Assembly: GCA_947650285.1 (NCBI GenBank)
Contig: CANTFL010001453.1
Coordinates: 99,860 to 163,859 of the forward strand
DNA length: 64,000 nt
Reading direction: 5' to 3'
From: Hyaloperonospora brassicae
Taxonomy: Eukaryota; Oomycota; Peronosporomycetes; Peronosporales; Peronosporaceae
Part shown: piece by piece, positions 36,002-48,333 of the stretch
Layout: every line of letters starts with the position of its first letter
Numbering within the stretch: position 1 is the first letter of the stretch
Notes under the pieces: model-generated
The model's input: only the letters and a program-made list of their open reading frames with translations
What the model was told of the DNA's origin: nothing
The model's database searches: none
Made by a program: the position numbers and the translations under genes

Positions 36002-38936
36002 ACTAGTAGTGACGTGAGGACGCCAAGCAATTGTCTGTGCTAGCGGCTGAAAAGGTAAAGCTGTCTAGTAAGAAAAGGAGCTCGTTGCTGTCAGGTGCCT
36101 CTGGTGAAGATACTGGCAGGTCAATGTGTGCGGTGTCAGTCTCGACACTCTCCCGTATTCATATTCGTAGCACGCAGCTTGCGGTCGAAGAGTATGATGC
36201 TATCCATCGCAGCTCCTGCCGGTAGGCCCGCTGTTTGGGTTACTAGTGTTTGCGAATTGGATCCTGAGCTTTGCAATGACAAATGTTGGTGCTTTGTTGC
36301 TGATGTGCCCTTCGCTGTTCTTGCTTAACTATCAGGAGCATGGGAAAGAAGGTTGCTGCTCAAGTTGTCCAGATACGTGTGCGTTGCACGCATACCTTCG
36401 ATTGCGAGTCTAGCCTGATGCACACAAAAAACTGGCAGGGTTGACAAAGAGTGAAAGCGAAGTTGTGTGATTGTGAGCGCACGGAGGAAACAACTACGAC
36501 TTTCGTGGATATCGCATTCATTTGGGTCGACGCTGCTTGGCGCGCATGCGGACGTCCACCGCCTCTACTTGTTTCAGCTTCTAACTCTGTCAAGACGAGC
36601 CTCAACATGGTGTCTGCATCGATGATGGAGAATCACAACTTTGTCATGCAGAAATGCAGAAACGCGGAGGTAACATGTCTCGACACATCGATTGGGCAAA
36701 GCTTGATACGACAGGAACTTGAGATCGCGCAATGATCGGGTAGCTAAAGGCGCCTCGTTCGGTACCAGTCGTGTCGTAATGAAGTTCAGTGTAGAGTCTG
36801 TCTCGTAAAACCGGACAAAAAGCGCAGAAACGGTGCGCTCGCGGTGACGTTATAAACTGCATCGCTGCTAAAGGGGCGTGGAAATGACACGGGGGGATGT
36901 CGAGACACAGCTTCTGGTATCATGTCTGTAAAATCTGACCTCTCTGTGACGGTATCATAGGAATTCGAGACACGGCTTCTGGAATTACGCCTATCCAAAG
37001 CGACTTCTTTACATTGCCAACATTGTCTTCGCCTTGTTCTGCTCACCAAGTCGATGGATGGACATCCTTCAGTGAAGCCAGACGAGGTGCAGAACAATGA
37101 TACCACGCGTTCTAAAGCTCATTTGCATCACAGCTGTGCAACGACGCGCAACGCTTTGCGTGAGCGAATAGGACGGCTCGAGTGACAGCGGCTCACTGTC
37201 TTTTGTTCAGACGATGTCGGGTACGTCGCGCAGATTAGTGTTTTAGACTGAATCTCCTCGCGGTAGTTCCAACTGCAGTAATGGTACAACGGGCGATTTG
37301 TTCGTCCGGTGAGAATCGATGACTCGGAATGGCGCATGTGTTTGCAGTGCAAGGAGATCCCACAGACGCTTCTGGTTCGGGGTGCAGCTATTTTGTGAGA
37401 TCTCGTGGATTGATTGTCGGCTTGCAAGGGTATAACATGAGCGCCTACTACCATAGCAGATGCTCCTTGGTCCTTCTACACCTTGTTGCTGGGAACATGT
37501 CGTATGATGGATTCGTTCTCTAACAACCTCGTCTCACGCACGTACTTTTGTTGCGAACATTAGCCGTTAGCACACCTTTTGCATGCGGGCACATGAGACG
37601 CCAAAAGATACCGACGACTTGTACATGCAATGAAGAAGGGAAAGCTCTTTATGCGACCCGTGCCGACGATGCAGTCTTCGTTCTCACATGCGCAAAAGTT
37701 ATCAGATGGGCGATACGAACCTGACCGCATGGCTTGCAAGCAGTGGTGCCTTGTCCTGACCAGCCAAAAAGTGAGTCCGGCACAGAATCGATCGATCGCA
37801 ACGTCACGAGCAAAGAGGTCTTGGTATTTACAGTTGTTTTATTACTGTGGACGCTTCCTCAGCGTCCGATGAAACCGATGGGCATGGCGAATGCATACAT
37901 GGTCGATGGCTTGACCACGAAAAACTCCCTGTGTAAGAGAGCGAGCTGACATCTACCTGAGTGACTTGCCAAAACTGTCACGCTCACTGGCAGTGTGGGA
38001 AATGCGCAAGTGAACTCGGAAACGCATGCTCGTAGAAATGTAGTAATTATGTAAACTTGCGTGCGACATTTCCCTCGAGTCTAGGAACGCGCAACGGAGC
38101 ACTCACGGGTCGCTGCGCTAGCAATACGCTTTTAGTTTTGTAGGAATCCACATATCTGTGCGCTTTCGTGACTTTCTTGGCAGCGTCAACGGTTTACTGA
38201 TCAAGTTGCATATGTCGGATACACTGCTCTACCATTCTGTGCCCCGGTTCGTGCGAAGTACAGTCGCAATGACGCAGAATTATTGAGAAAGTTCACAACA
38301 TGGTGAAGCTCTTGTTGCTTGCAGGAGAGTTCCTGTACACGAGTCTCCTACACGGTTGATGCTGGCGCAAACGTACTGACGCAATGGAGTAGAAACGTGA
38401 TTGTTATCTGTCGTATATCACCTAAGCCATCAGATTGGCTTTTATCTCTAAATTTGGTTTCTGGAAGGTGCACTACAATCATGTAGTCTTCCAACCATTC
38501 ATGCCAATTTACGTGCGGACAAAGCCTGCATATCTTTGCCCAGCTCGCCGGCTACCCTCACTGTAACGGGCACGGACGGTTGTATCATACAAGCTACTTA
38601 CACCGATACAGTATATGCATCTGCCTCGATATTAACACCTTTAGCGCTCTCAGGTAGCACTACTTGGCTACAAAGGATGTAGTGTGTAGGAAGTAGTAGA
38701 AAGCAAAGTGACATTCATTTCTTATACATGTACGCAACGTGCTTATAGCAAAAGGAGAAACGCTTTCACGAAAAAAACTTACTGGTCATGACTCCTGCCG
38801 ACCACGTCAACCATCAATCAACAATCGAAAATCACCGGTTCGTACAAGACTCGGCTTCACAGATCACTCCTGGTCGCTTCAGTCAAGTCCAGGCAGTTCG
38901 ACAGAACCGTGAGCATCTGTTTCCCAGAAGTATAGG

Positions 38937-39005
38937 ATACATACAGCGTGAGTTTTGAAGGAGCATGAAGCGTTCAGGCTCCTTCAAATCTCACGCTGTA
39001 TGTAT
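38937..39005. repeat. 28-bp inverted repeat with one mismatch (hairpin, 13-nt loop)
   Basis: 38937-38964 pairs with 38978-39005 at 27 of 28 positions. Arms begin ATACATACAGCGTGAG. The loop is ATGAAGCGTTCAG. Confidence 0.92.
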
Positions 39006-39439
39006 AAGAAATCTTAATTCACAAGCATTGCAGCAGGCACACAAGTTACGCCAAGCAGCTTCCTTCACTTTTCAAATCGTCGTGGTCCGACAGCTGTGAT
39101 GAAAACATCTGTGACATTGTCATCAGTTGTGACATACTCGATCGTAAAATTCTTCTTTCGACCATCCCTGCGGATTTGTTGCGTTTCTTGCAGATATAAT
39201 CGCTCCATAATAGTTGGCGACAGCGGCACAGATCGTCAATGTGCTTTGATTATTCATTTGCAACTCACCGGGCTATTGTTTGAATACAGGTCTACAATAA
39301 TTTTTCGAGCCCGCATGAATCGCTCGACGCACATTGTCGCCGCAGTCAGCTCCGACTTGCATGTATTACCCGTACCTTCGAGGTTTAGAAACCTCATGAA
39401 ATATTAGGTGTAGAGCAAGGTGAATGTACTTTTCGGACA

Positions 39440-39832
39440 CTAAAACTAGATACGAAAAGTAGAACAGCATTGGATACGGTAAAATCTCCGGATAATGACC
39501 CTTTGATCTTACCATACTTACGATAAACTTACGAACAACAAAAGAGCAATCTGCTCACCACCCACTGTTGCGCGTCTAGCAGCGGTTGGTGGTTTAGTTG
39601 GTTGCTATAATCACCTGTATCAAACAAAGCGTAAAACAGTGCCAAACTTTACATTCGACGGTAATATACATTCGGTATCTGCGTCAGCTAAGTACATATT
39701 GTGGAATCGGGTTAAGGTAAATAAATAAGAGCATGATTGGTAGTATGCTACAGCTTTATCAATGAAGATCGTAATAAGATTGACTAAATTCAGTGTCGTG
39801 ACGTGTAATGGTAACGGGCTCACCCCGATACA
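39440..39832 (-). repeat. Decayed gypsy LTR relic
   Basis: It shares scattered blocks with the LTRs at 8147 and 16848: CACCACCCACTGTTGCGCGTCTAGCAGCGGTTGGTGG near 39556-39593, and an end reading TAACGGGCTCACCCCGATACA. The outer limits are approximate. Confidence 0.55.
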
Positions 39833-40880
39833 AACTTAAACAATGGCATTGGTCACGCTGTATGTGTCGGGCATATGTGTCGGACAGAAAGCACGTTGAC
39901 TTGCTTGCAAGCGTGCGCGGTCTTTGTTTTTGATAGCACTTGTAGCATGCCAAATCGAAACAACGTATGTGACGACATGAGCGCTGAGCTGAGGTGGGGC
40001 CCGCCGAGCATGAGCGACTGATTGTAAGGTGCTTCTGTCGACTACGCTAAAACACTTACTACGATCGCGTTGACGAGAAATACGGTACGTGGTGAGCACA
40101 TGTGGCCGACTACGAGCATTAAAACCGATGGCTTTGTGTATGCTTTTGCGAAGGGATCTAGCGTTTCCCCGATCATGTAAGAAAAGATAGGACCTTTTTT
40201 TATAACTATCTATAGCCCTTTGCTACTGCCTGTGTCCTGTTGACGGCGATTGTTGGCTGACGTCAATGTCAATGCCAGAGATAATGTGGTCAAGTGTTGT
40301 TATTCGTAAGATTTTTCTTGCTCGAGTTGTAGCGAGTCTTCGACGAGTGATTTGGGTTAACGTCGTGGAGAGGGTTCATGATAGATATGAGCGAACGAAC
40401 GCGTTGGGCTGCGTATCTCGTACGAAAAGACCAAAGGTACTATAATCACGACTGTGATCCATTGATGTCGCGGTTCTGCCCGCAATGTGCTTTACAGCAG
40501 CTCCAGAGATACCGCAAAGTTACAAGACAACGTCTACCAGATTGCGGCCAGCCCAGGCCGGATATAGATGATGAGGTTGTGTCGTAACTGGGCTGGCTAT
40601 AGTACAAGCACTGGCATCGCACCACAAAGGATCACAGGTTCGACGACAAGTTGCGGTTGTCACGTTTTCATACCTTCGAACTGTGACTCGCAAGACGAGT
40701 CTGTCTTCTCGCCGCTATCGGCCGCGTGGTTGAGCACGACGCGAACGTTCGCCATGAGGCGACGCTTCGGGGAGAAGGATATCAATACAAAAGAGTGTGC
40801 GTATTGAGCCAACTGGCAAACCCGATAGAAATGAATAATCGGTATTCAGAGGGTTTGCCCCGCAGTTGACATTCAACGCC

Positions 40881-42527
40881 ATGGAGCGAGGAGGTCTGCG
40901 GTCACAGCAGCAGGAGGCGGAGCGGGTGGCGCGCGAGCTCATGGACGTGAAGATTGAGGCGGCGCACCTGCGCGAGCGTCTGCGTCTGCGGGTGGGCGGC
41001 GACGCGACGGCAGCAGAGCTCGAGGCCGAAGCGTTCGCGCTGCAGACGGCGCTGGGGGAAGCGCAGGCGACGCTCAAGACGCGGGAGACGGCGCTCCAGA
41101 CGCTCGAGCGGAAGTACGAGCAGTCGATGCGCGGGATGCTGCAGCTGGACGAGGCCTGGAAGCTCAGCAAGACGCAGACGAGGGCGGCGACGGACGCGCT
41201 GCAGGCGGTGGCGCAGCAACTGGACGACGAGAAGCGGCGAGGCGACGAGTTGCAGCGGCAGTTGGAGGCGGCGACCGGCCGAGAGGCGATGCTGGCGGAC
41301 CGAGTCGATCAGCTGACGCTGGAGGTGGCCGAGGCGGCGCGCAGGAGCTGTGCGGAGCGACAAGTGGCCAAGCGGCGCGAGATGCAGATCTGTGAGCTGA
41401 GGGCCGAGTTGGAGACGACGCGGCAGACGTTTGAGGCGCAGAGGAGAGCAGAGGAAGGCGTGACACGGGACGATGTGAGGCAGTTGCAGAAACAGCTGCA
41501 GGCGGCGCAGGAGCAGGCGGCGGCATTGAGGGGAGAGGTACATGCGCGACACGACGAGGCGGCGAAGGTGGAGGCGGAACTCCGTGCTGTGAAAGAGGCG
41601 GAAGCCGAGACGAAGCAGCGACTGGTCAAGCTGACGGAGGAACATGCGACGCTGCGAGTGCACTTGGAGTCCGCCAAGTCGGTGGCAGCAGAGAGCACGC
41701 AGAGAGCGGTGGAGGCAGAGACGGAGAATGACAGCATGCGGAGGGGGCTGGACGAACGAGACGAGGTGGCCAAAGAAAAGGAACAGACAGTGCGTGCGCT
41801 GGAGCAGGAAGTTCTTCAGATGCAGAAAGTGGTCGAGGAGGAGCTGAGGAAGAAGAAGCAGGCGATAGCAGAGACAGAGCAGCGGTTGACAAGGGAGTCG
41901 CAGGAGATGCTGCAAGCGCAGGAAGAGACGTGGAGCTGTCGAGAACGCGCTTTGCAGCTCGAAGTGGCAAAGTGCGAAGGTGAATTGGCTCGTGTGCAGG
42001 CGTTCCATATTGAGCTGGCGGAACTGCTACAGATGAAGGAAGGCGAAGATACGCTAACTGGTCTATCGCAAGGCGTCGAGCCCACGATGCTCAAAGCGCT
42101 TGTGGTCCAGCAAATTAACAAGCGGGAAGTCCTCACGGCAGCATTGGGGCAAATGAAAGCAAAAGCGGGTGCAATGAAACGGCAGCTCCGTTTACACAGT
42201 CGACTTGAGACGGAGAACCAGACACTTCGTGCTGAGTACGAGAAGGCGAAGCTAGCAATGGAGCGTATGGCCTCCCGAAAAGGAAAGAGTTGCGCTTCGT
42301 TGCCGGCCCGGCAAGTTGGGGGCGAGATTGGCAGTAGCAGTCCTTGCGCGAAAAGTGTTGGCAAGGAGATTCGATCAGGCGACGGGGAAGACGGGCCGTT
42401 TGTGAAGCGGAGGCTGGAGGCAGACGAAGCAAACGTGACTGAGGTCAGGACGACACCTCGGAAAGCGCAGCGCACGAAACACGTGTATGTAGCTTCTCGG
42501 TATATGGACAGTGCATCGAAGCGCTGA
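40881..42527 (+). CDS. Long coiled-coil protein, function unknown
   Basis: Single exon, 548 residues from ATG 40881. Heptad-like, Glu/Ala/Gln/Arg/Leu-rich sequence runs almost without break from residue ~5 to ~350 (for example LQKQLQAAQEQAAALRGEV and VRALEQEVLQMQKVVEEEL). Then a short less regular segment (LLQMKEGEDTLTGLSQGVEPTMLKAL), a second coil (MKRQLRLHSRLETENQTLRAEY), and a basic, Ser-rich tail with RTTPRKAQRTKHVYVASRYM. No membrane segment, catalytic domain or named motif is seen. Such proteins are often cytoskeletal, centrosomal or kinetochore parts, but this cannot be assigned here. The strand-opposite frames across it are compositional shadows. Confidence 0.8.
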   Translation: MERGGLRSQQQEAERVARELMDVKIEAAHLRERLRLRVGGDATAAELEAEAFALQTALGEAQATLKTRETALQTLERKYEQSMRGMLQLDEAWKLSKTQTRAATDALQAVAQQLDDEKRRGDELQRQLEAATGREAMLADRVDQLTLEVAEAARRSCAERQVAKRREMQICELRAELETTRQTFEAQRRAEEGVTRDDVRQLQKQLQAAQEQAAALRGEVHARHDEAAKVEAELRAVKEAEAETKQRLVKLTEEHATLRVHLESAKSVAAESTQRAVEAETENDSMRRGLDERDEVAKEKEQTVRALEQEVLQMQKVVEEELRKKKQAIAETEQRLTRESQEMLQAQEETWSCRERALQLEVAKCEGELARVQAFHIELAELLQMKEGEDTLTGLSQGVEPTMLKALVVQQINKREVLTAALGQMKAKAGAMKRQLRLHSRLETENQTLRAEYEKAKLAMERMASRKGKSCASLPARQVGGEIGSSSPCAKSVGKEIRSGDGEDGPFVKRRLEADEANVTEVRTTPRKAQRTKHVYVASRYMDSASKR

Positions 42528-42690
42528 CCATTGACGACTGGAGCCACATGACACAAAGACTGCCGTTTCTTCGCTTCTCCCAGCACACTCCAGTACACTA
42601 GTTTTCATAAATCTTTAAATTGACGGAAATATACGCGAGTCGTCATCGTGACCAGCTACAGTCCAACTAACGCCAATCACACCAAGAAAC

Positions 42691-44052
42691 TCACAGTTCT
42701 TGCTTCTCCGTCGAAATTGCTTCCTCCTGCTCGTGCTGAGTAAGTGACCAGCCTGGCACGCTTTTCTGATCTTTGACACGCAGCCGGATGCTCTCGAAAC
42801 ACTGAAATGCCTTCGAGGGCTGGATTTCGCCGTCGATTATAACAGCAGAAGCAGTCTCCTTCGCGCCAAGGTAGCACGGAATGTACTCGTTGACATGATT
42901 AAACGTCACAAGCACACCACCGTTGCTAAGCTGCTGCGGGTAGAGCTTCGAGCAGAGTTGCGCCTGCTTCAGCTGCACCCCTCCCCAATAGGACGCCCAT
43001 GCTACAGACCCGCCCTCCTCAAGATTCTGTCCGTCGATAGCAACCTGTTCCGACACATCGAGAGCATATTGCAGTTAGCGATCGCTTTGTCATAGAAAGC
43101 CAAGCAAAAGGCAAATGCCATCTCTCTTGGCGACACTCACAAAGATGCTCTCGTTGACAAAAGCAAAGGTGGGGTCCAGCGAGAAGATCTCGACAGCGGC
43201 TCGCTGTTGCATCTTCAGTTCCGTCACCACGTTCAGTGCCACAATACTCGCAGCGAGCAGCAACACCAGCATCTTGGTCCACAAACGGTGGAAGCAAATG
43301 CCCGTCACCAACACGCCGGCAACCAGCACCACCAGTTGCCGCACCACAGACACATCGATGCTCATCACAAGTGCCCGAACGCTGTCGTCCAGCTGCCCCA
43401 ACGGCGCGTCTGAGTTCAGTGCAACGGCCACCACTTCCTTAACCAGCAACAGAAGCCCCGCTCCGTCGTCCAGCAAGCGCTCTCCGCACTCTGCAGGCGG
43501 CTCGAGCTGCAGTTGTCTCCAGTTCATCACAGAGCTCAGTGTCAGGGGCTTGGAGCTACAGGACACGCCGTACAGCGCCATCGCTACAGCCGTCAGCGTC
43601 AGGACGTTCAGCAGCACTTTCAGCAGCATCGCAGCCAGTCGTGGACTCTGCAGCGGCCACAGCTTCTCCGTGTGATGAGGCACCGACACGTACAGCAGCA
43701 CAGGCGCTACCAGCACGACAGCGAGCGTCCAGATCACGTTTTGCAGCAAAGAGCCGCTCGCGAGCCACTGCTGCGCGAAACTGGGCGCCGTCGACGCGCC
43801 TGGACGCACGAGCCAATCGTCGTCATTGTCCTCCGACTCGTCCGAGTCCGAGCGCCACACGTCGCCGTCTTCGTCGTTGCCCTCGCTGTCGTCCGAGTGT
43901 TCTTCCTCGAGCTCGTCCCAACTGCGCGTCGACGCGTCGGCCGCCAGCATCGCGTCGATCTGCTCGTCCTTCGTCTGGATGTACGCGTCGTTCCACTGGT
44001 CGTCGATGAACACGGGCTGCTTGGACGCCTTGGCGCGCGACCGCGTGAGCAT
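42691..44052 (-). CDS. Multi-pass membrane protein, function unknown
   Basis: Two exons: 44052-43141 and 43044-42691, 421 residues. The intron is GTGAGT..CGGAACAG with an upstream CTAAC branch-like site, phase 0. The N-terminus is basic (TRSRAKASK), then a strongly acidic segment (DSEGNDEDGDVWRSDSDESEDNDDD). Four or so hydrophobic helices follow: LLQNVIWTLAVVLVAPVLLY, MLLKVLLNVLTLTAVAMALY, LVVLVAGVLVTGICF and MLVLLLAASIVALNVV. The C-terminal part has a compact soluble domain (SVAWASYWGGVQLKQAQLC). The ATG at 44052 is preferred over an in-frame upstream one at 44253, because the latter nearly abuts the next gene's stop (44284) and its extra residues are unlike the rest. It lies 231 bp downstream of RAD5 on the same strand. 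The family is not recognised. Confidence 0.75.
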
Positions 44053-44283
44053 TGTAGCGGGCGCGAGAGAGGGCGGCGGCGGCACAGGGCCTGTCAATGA
44101 TCGATCAATGGACACGTTGGGGTTTGAATTCGCGCGGGTGAGCCACTGGTTTGTAGCCATTTTGATGTACACCCACTTGCATACACTCATACCCCTTTTA
44201 TGTACAGATAAAGTAGACGGTATACGCGAAACGAATGTAGCCATCTTGGACAAACGGCGGACCGATGGACCGACCGACTGACT

Positions 44284-47200
44284 TCAGCGGAAGAAGCTGC
44301 GCAGGTCGGCCAAGTTCAGGCGCTCGCTGCGTTGCTGCTCGTCGTACGCCTTAGCGACCACGAGCACGTGCGTCGCCAGCTTCTGCTTGCGCTGCTGCAG
44401 CTCCAAGATCATGTCCTCGACCGTGTCCTTGACCACGTAGCGCTTCACCAGAACGTCTTGCGTCTGGCCCAGCCGATGCACGCGGTCGATCGCCTGCTCC
44501 TCGACGCCAGGATTCCACCACGGGTCCAGGAGGATCACCACGGATGCGCACGTGAGGTTGAGGCCTACGCCGCCGGCTCGCAGGCTGATGACGAGGACCT
44601 CAACGTCCGGATCTGTAGCGAACTTGGTCAGCACGCGCTCGCGTGCCTCCTGGTTGAGTCCGCCGTTGAACGTGCAGTGCGAGAACCCGTGACGCGAGAG
44701 GAGCTGCGACACCATGTGCAGCATGGACGTCCACTGGGAGAAGACGACCACTTTTCGCTTCTGCTTGGGCGACGTGGTATTGCGATTCTCGGACTTGATC
44801 AGGTTCAGATCACGGAGCAGCTGCTGCAGCTTGGCAGACTCGAAGCTCGAACAACTACCGGTGTCGCCTCTAGTCGCAGAGGCCACAACATCAGTGGCCA
44901 TGTCGATCAGACTGCTGTCCTTGCGGTGTTCATCGTCCTCTGTCTTCGATGCAGAAGCGGGTGGCAGCTTGTACACCTTCGCAATGTCGACCACGGTCCG
45001 GCACACGGGGCAACCGTCCTCGGGATCGTTTGCCAGACTATCTCGAAGACACTGGTCGCACAGTACGTGGGCGCATGGTGTCAAGACGGCGTCGCGCGGC
45101 GGGTCCAAGCAAATCGGGCACTCCTGGGAATCCAAGTCGTCTTCGACCTGAGCTATCACGTTCTGAATGTAGGAAGACGTTAGCCCACCCGTCATGATGG
45201 ACCCGTTGCCGGATCCGTCACCTTCGCCTTGAAAGAGCTGTGGCCAAATGCTGGCTTGCATGTTTTTCTGTAACTGGGCGGCAATGCGCGAGTAGTACGC
45301 TTTGGGGCTCTCACCTGCTTGAGGCTGGAAAGCTGGCTTGGCTTGTGCTGCAGCGTCTACGCGCTTGTCGTCAGACTTTAACGTTTGCTCGAAGTCTTTG
45401 CCAAGCGCAAGCAAAGGGTGGTCGCAGGCTTGGCGGAGACGGAGCAACAGGGCAAAAATGGCGACGTAACTTGTCATCGCTGCACCGCTCGCAACAAAAC
45501 CATTGAACTCTGCCCTGCTTTGGTCATATACTGCTTGGTAGAAGGCACGCTCGTCCGAGGAAAACTCCAGCTCTACCAAGTCAACGTGCTTCGGTGGTAG
45601 CTGGACAATCATGTTGCCCTGCTTGTCCCGTGAACGCTTCGTGCGACGAAGCAATATTGGCGTCAAAATCGCCTTCAGGCGGCCAAGCGTGTTTGCATCA
45701 TTGCCATCTTCGTACGGCTTTATGATCACTCTCTTCCACCAAGCGACTCGAGACCAGGGCTGATACTGGAGGAAGCAAAGCAGTGAAAACATATCGTCCA
45801 GAGTATTCTGAATGGGCGTGCCAGTCAGACACCATCGATGTGTAGCTTTCAAGGCCGAGCACGTCTTGAAATAGCCGGCGGACCTGTTCTTGATGCTATG
45901 AGCTTCGTCAAGAATGACACGGTCCCAAGTGGTCGTCATGACGGGGCCATTCCTGCTGAACTCTGCTGATAGCACTCCGTATGTGGTGAGCACTATGTCG
46001 CTTTTGCTGAGACGCGGCGTAGTGAGACCAGAGTTTGCGTCGCGGTCGTCACCGTAGTGTAAGCAAACGCTCAGAGTGTTGGGGCGAAAGCGTTCGAACG
46101 CTTCATTTTTCCACTGGTGAAGCAAACTCAGCGGACAAACCACCAGAGTCTTTCCCGTCGCCTTCCTGCTTCCCCGGCTTGCTGAGTCGTTGTCGCCAGA
46201 CTTTGCCCCACCGACGTGCTTCTGATAAGCTATTAGCGAAAGCATCATCATTGTTTTACCTGCGAAGCATTCACGGATCCGTCAGTTGCATCTCATCTGC
46301 ATCAACGCGCGGACATCAAACTGCCTTACCCATTCCCATGTCATCTGCCAAGATTCCGCCCAGACAAGGAGCAGGGGGTTTTGGCCGAGTGAGCGACGCA
46401 CTCTTTTCAAATGGGTTCACAAAGTATGTGCCATGCGATCGAAATCGACACTCCTTCCACATCTAGCCAAAGAAACACAGCTTCGATTAGCGCGTTGACC
46501 GTCAATCCTGGTGTTAGATGCCTACTGACAAGATCGTCGATCTGCTGCTCACGTGCGCCATCCCTCAGTTGGTCTTCTCGCCACAACATCCATCTTAGGG
46601 CTTGTTTTTGATGGTCTCGCAGCTTGGTCTCATTTAGGTACTCTACAAGGTGCTCCGATGGATCCACCTCGTCCACGCTATCAGCCACATCGTGGAGGTC
46701 CCTTTCCCCGCACTCTGAGAAAAGAGCGTCCAGGTCTCCGACGTTCACCTGAGACGACTGACCATCCGGTCCAGAGCTTGATTGGGACGCTGTCGCGTCT
46801 ACAAAAGGCGCTTCAGCTCCATTGACCTTTTGGAGCAAGTCGTACAGATGGTCTGAGAGATGGAAGTTCGGGTTGCCTTCCGCGAACACGTCGAACGCGC
46901 TCCTCTTGATATAGATGAACACAGTCACCTACAACATACACCATTACCACCGACACTCGGCTAAGACACAGCAGCCAGCCAGTAGCCAGCACAACTCATT
47001 GCACCTACATCGAAAGACGCAAACATGCGCGAAGACGCGGGCGATATCTCGCACATTCCTGCGAGTTTCACAAGTCCGCTTTTCATCAACGGGTGCAACA
47101 GCAGCTCCATGCTCCTCTCGAGGCGCCCAATCTGTGCGTGCTGCGCGGTAGCAATCCTCACGATCCCTGACACTGTGGAACTAGCCGACGGTCCAGGTCT

Positions 47201-47815
47201 CATCCTCTTCTTACCTGCATTTTCCGCCTGCAATAGCAGTTCCGCACCTGCGTGAAGCTGAACGCCCGGGCGGTTCACCAGAGCCTGCATGGACGTCTTG
47301 CCCAGCACCTCAAAGTCCCCCGTCTTCCTGTCCAGCTTTCCCAGCAGCTGCTCCATCCTCCGCTTCATTGCTTCATCTTCTGGACCAGCACTACTGGCCA
47401 CTGCCTCGCGCTGCTCCTGTCGCTCAAAGTACGCGGACGCTGCCCCTGACACACTGAAGCAGTTGCGCTGCAGCAACGTCAGCAGCTCGTCATCGGGCAG
47501 TCCAATGCCCAGTTCCTTGAGTTGCTGCAGCTTCTTCTGCACGCGCCGGCGCTCTTTTTCGGGCGAACTGCCGACCCCAACGAGCAGTAGAGACGGCGAC
47601 TGCAGCGCCGCCTGCTGCTTCGTCTCCTCCTTCGCGTCCTCTGTTGCCGTCTGCAGACCGCACCGATCGGACTTCACTACAGTCGGCACCTCCTCCGACG
47701 TCGCTCCAGACAGCGACATCGACATACGATCGCTCAGACACATGGCGCATTGGCGCGCGCGGCCGTCATTCTCGAACGTGCAGCGCGAACAGCCCCACGT
47801 TGTTGTTGCGGGCAT
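44284..47815 (-). CDS. RAD5/HLTF-type SNF2 helicase with RING ubiquitin ligase domain
   Basis: Four-exon model, 1104 residues: 47815-47009, 46928-46530, 46462-46330 and 46259-44284. Introns are GTAGGT..TTGTAG, GTCAGT..GGCTAG and GTAAGG..TCGCAG, joined in phase. Domain order: a RanBP2-type zinc finger (TWGCSRCTFENDGRARQCAMC, residues ~6-26); a UBA-like segment near 125-170; a HIRAN-like region (HAQIGRLERS..LLHPLMKSGLVKL) near 230-280; a SNF2 ATPase with GILADDMGMGKT and ILDEAHSIKN; a C3HC4 RING (CPICLDPPRDAVLTPCAHVLC); and helicase C with QAIDRVHRLGQ. Rad5/HLTF proteins remodel stalled replication forks and polyubiquitinate PCNA in error-free DNA damage tolerance. The N-terminal RanBP2 finger plus UBA-like piece is not in yeast Rad5 or human HLTF as I know them. 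It is divergent from the CDK5RAP1-like gene. Confidence 0.93.
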
Positions 47816-48333
47816 GCGAAACGGCTGTAACCATGGGGTTACACGGTTACCCGCACTTGACCCAAAACGTACCCTGTGTTCGTGCCCCCAAAACACCTAA
47901 CACCATCGACCGACCGACCGACCGCCCCCTCCCGCCCTCGCTCGACGTTTGTTGCCACTTGACAACTCGTGACTGTCGCACCATTTCATTGGTCAGTCTG
48001 TTCGTCGTCGCCGTTCGAGTGGAGCTATGCAGGTCTCGTGCTTCACGCGCTGCGCACGCCGAGCCGTCGCCTCTGTCGTAGCTGACAGCGCCCTGTGCTT
48101 CCCTTCCGTCAGAGAGCAGCAGCCGCAGCAGTAGGGAGCAGAGCAGCAGCAGTAGGAGCAGGAGCAGCAGGAGCAGGAGCAGCTCTACTAGTGTTCGTGC
48201 GCGGACAGAGGCGACCGCGCAGAGGAGCGCCGGCCGACTGGGCGACGGTCCGAGTTTCGGTGACTTTCTGCGCGAGTCGCAGACGGGACGCGAGCATGCG
48301 ACGACAGCAGAGGCAGTGCAAGCGTCGAGCGAG
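47816..48333. promoter_or_regulatory. Divergent promoter region, RAD5-like / CDK5RAP1-like
   Basis: 518 bp between the two start codons. It holds a (GACC)n tract near 47906-47926, an Inr-like CCATTTCATTGG near 47980, and a CAG/GCAGGAG-rich leader near 48110-48185. An ATG at 48027 starts a short Cys/Arg/Ala-rich frame (MQVSCFTRCARRAVASVV) that could be a mitochondrial presequence exon for the plus-strand gene; a linking intron is not certain. Confidence 0.5.

Larger units (their letters stand above)
36002..40880. other. 4.9-kb gene-poor region with a hairpin and an LTR relic
   Basis: No convincing gene on either strand. It holds the imperfect palindrome at 38937-39005, a decayed gypsy LTR near 39440-39832 and, at 38571, an isolated TGTAACGGGCAC resembling an LTR start. 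Short internal duplications occur near 36900-36985 ('cgagacac.gcttctgg' twice). It is probably old transposon debris. Confidence 0.5.

Noticed and set aside
40902..42008. 368-codon minus-strand frame across the coiled-coil gene
   Set aside because: Leu/Arg-rich shadow caused by GAG/CAG codon bias of the true plus-strand gene.
46961..47815. A separate RanBP2 zinc-finger gene next to the helicase
   Set aside because: The frame ends at a GTAGGT donor whose phase fits the next exon, and the HIRAN-like region is completed only by joining both.
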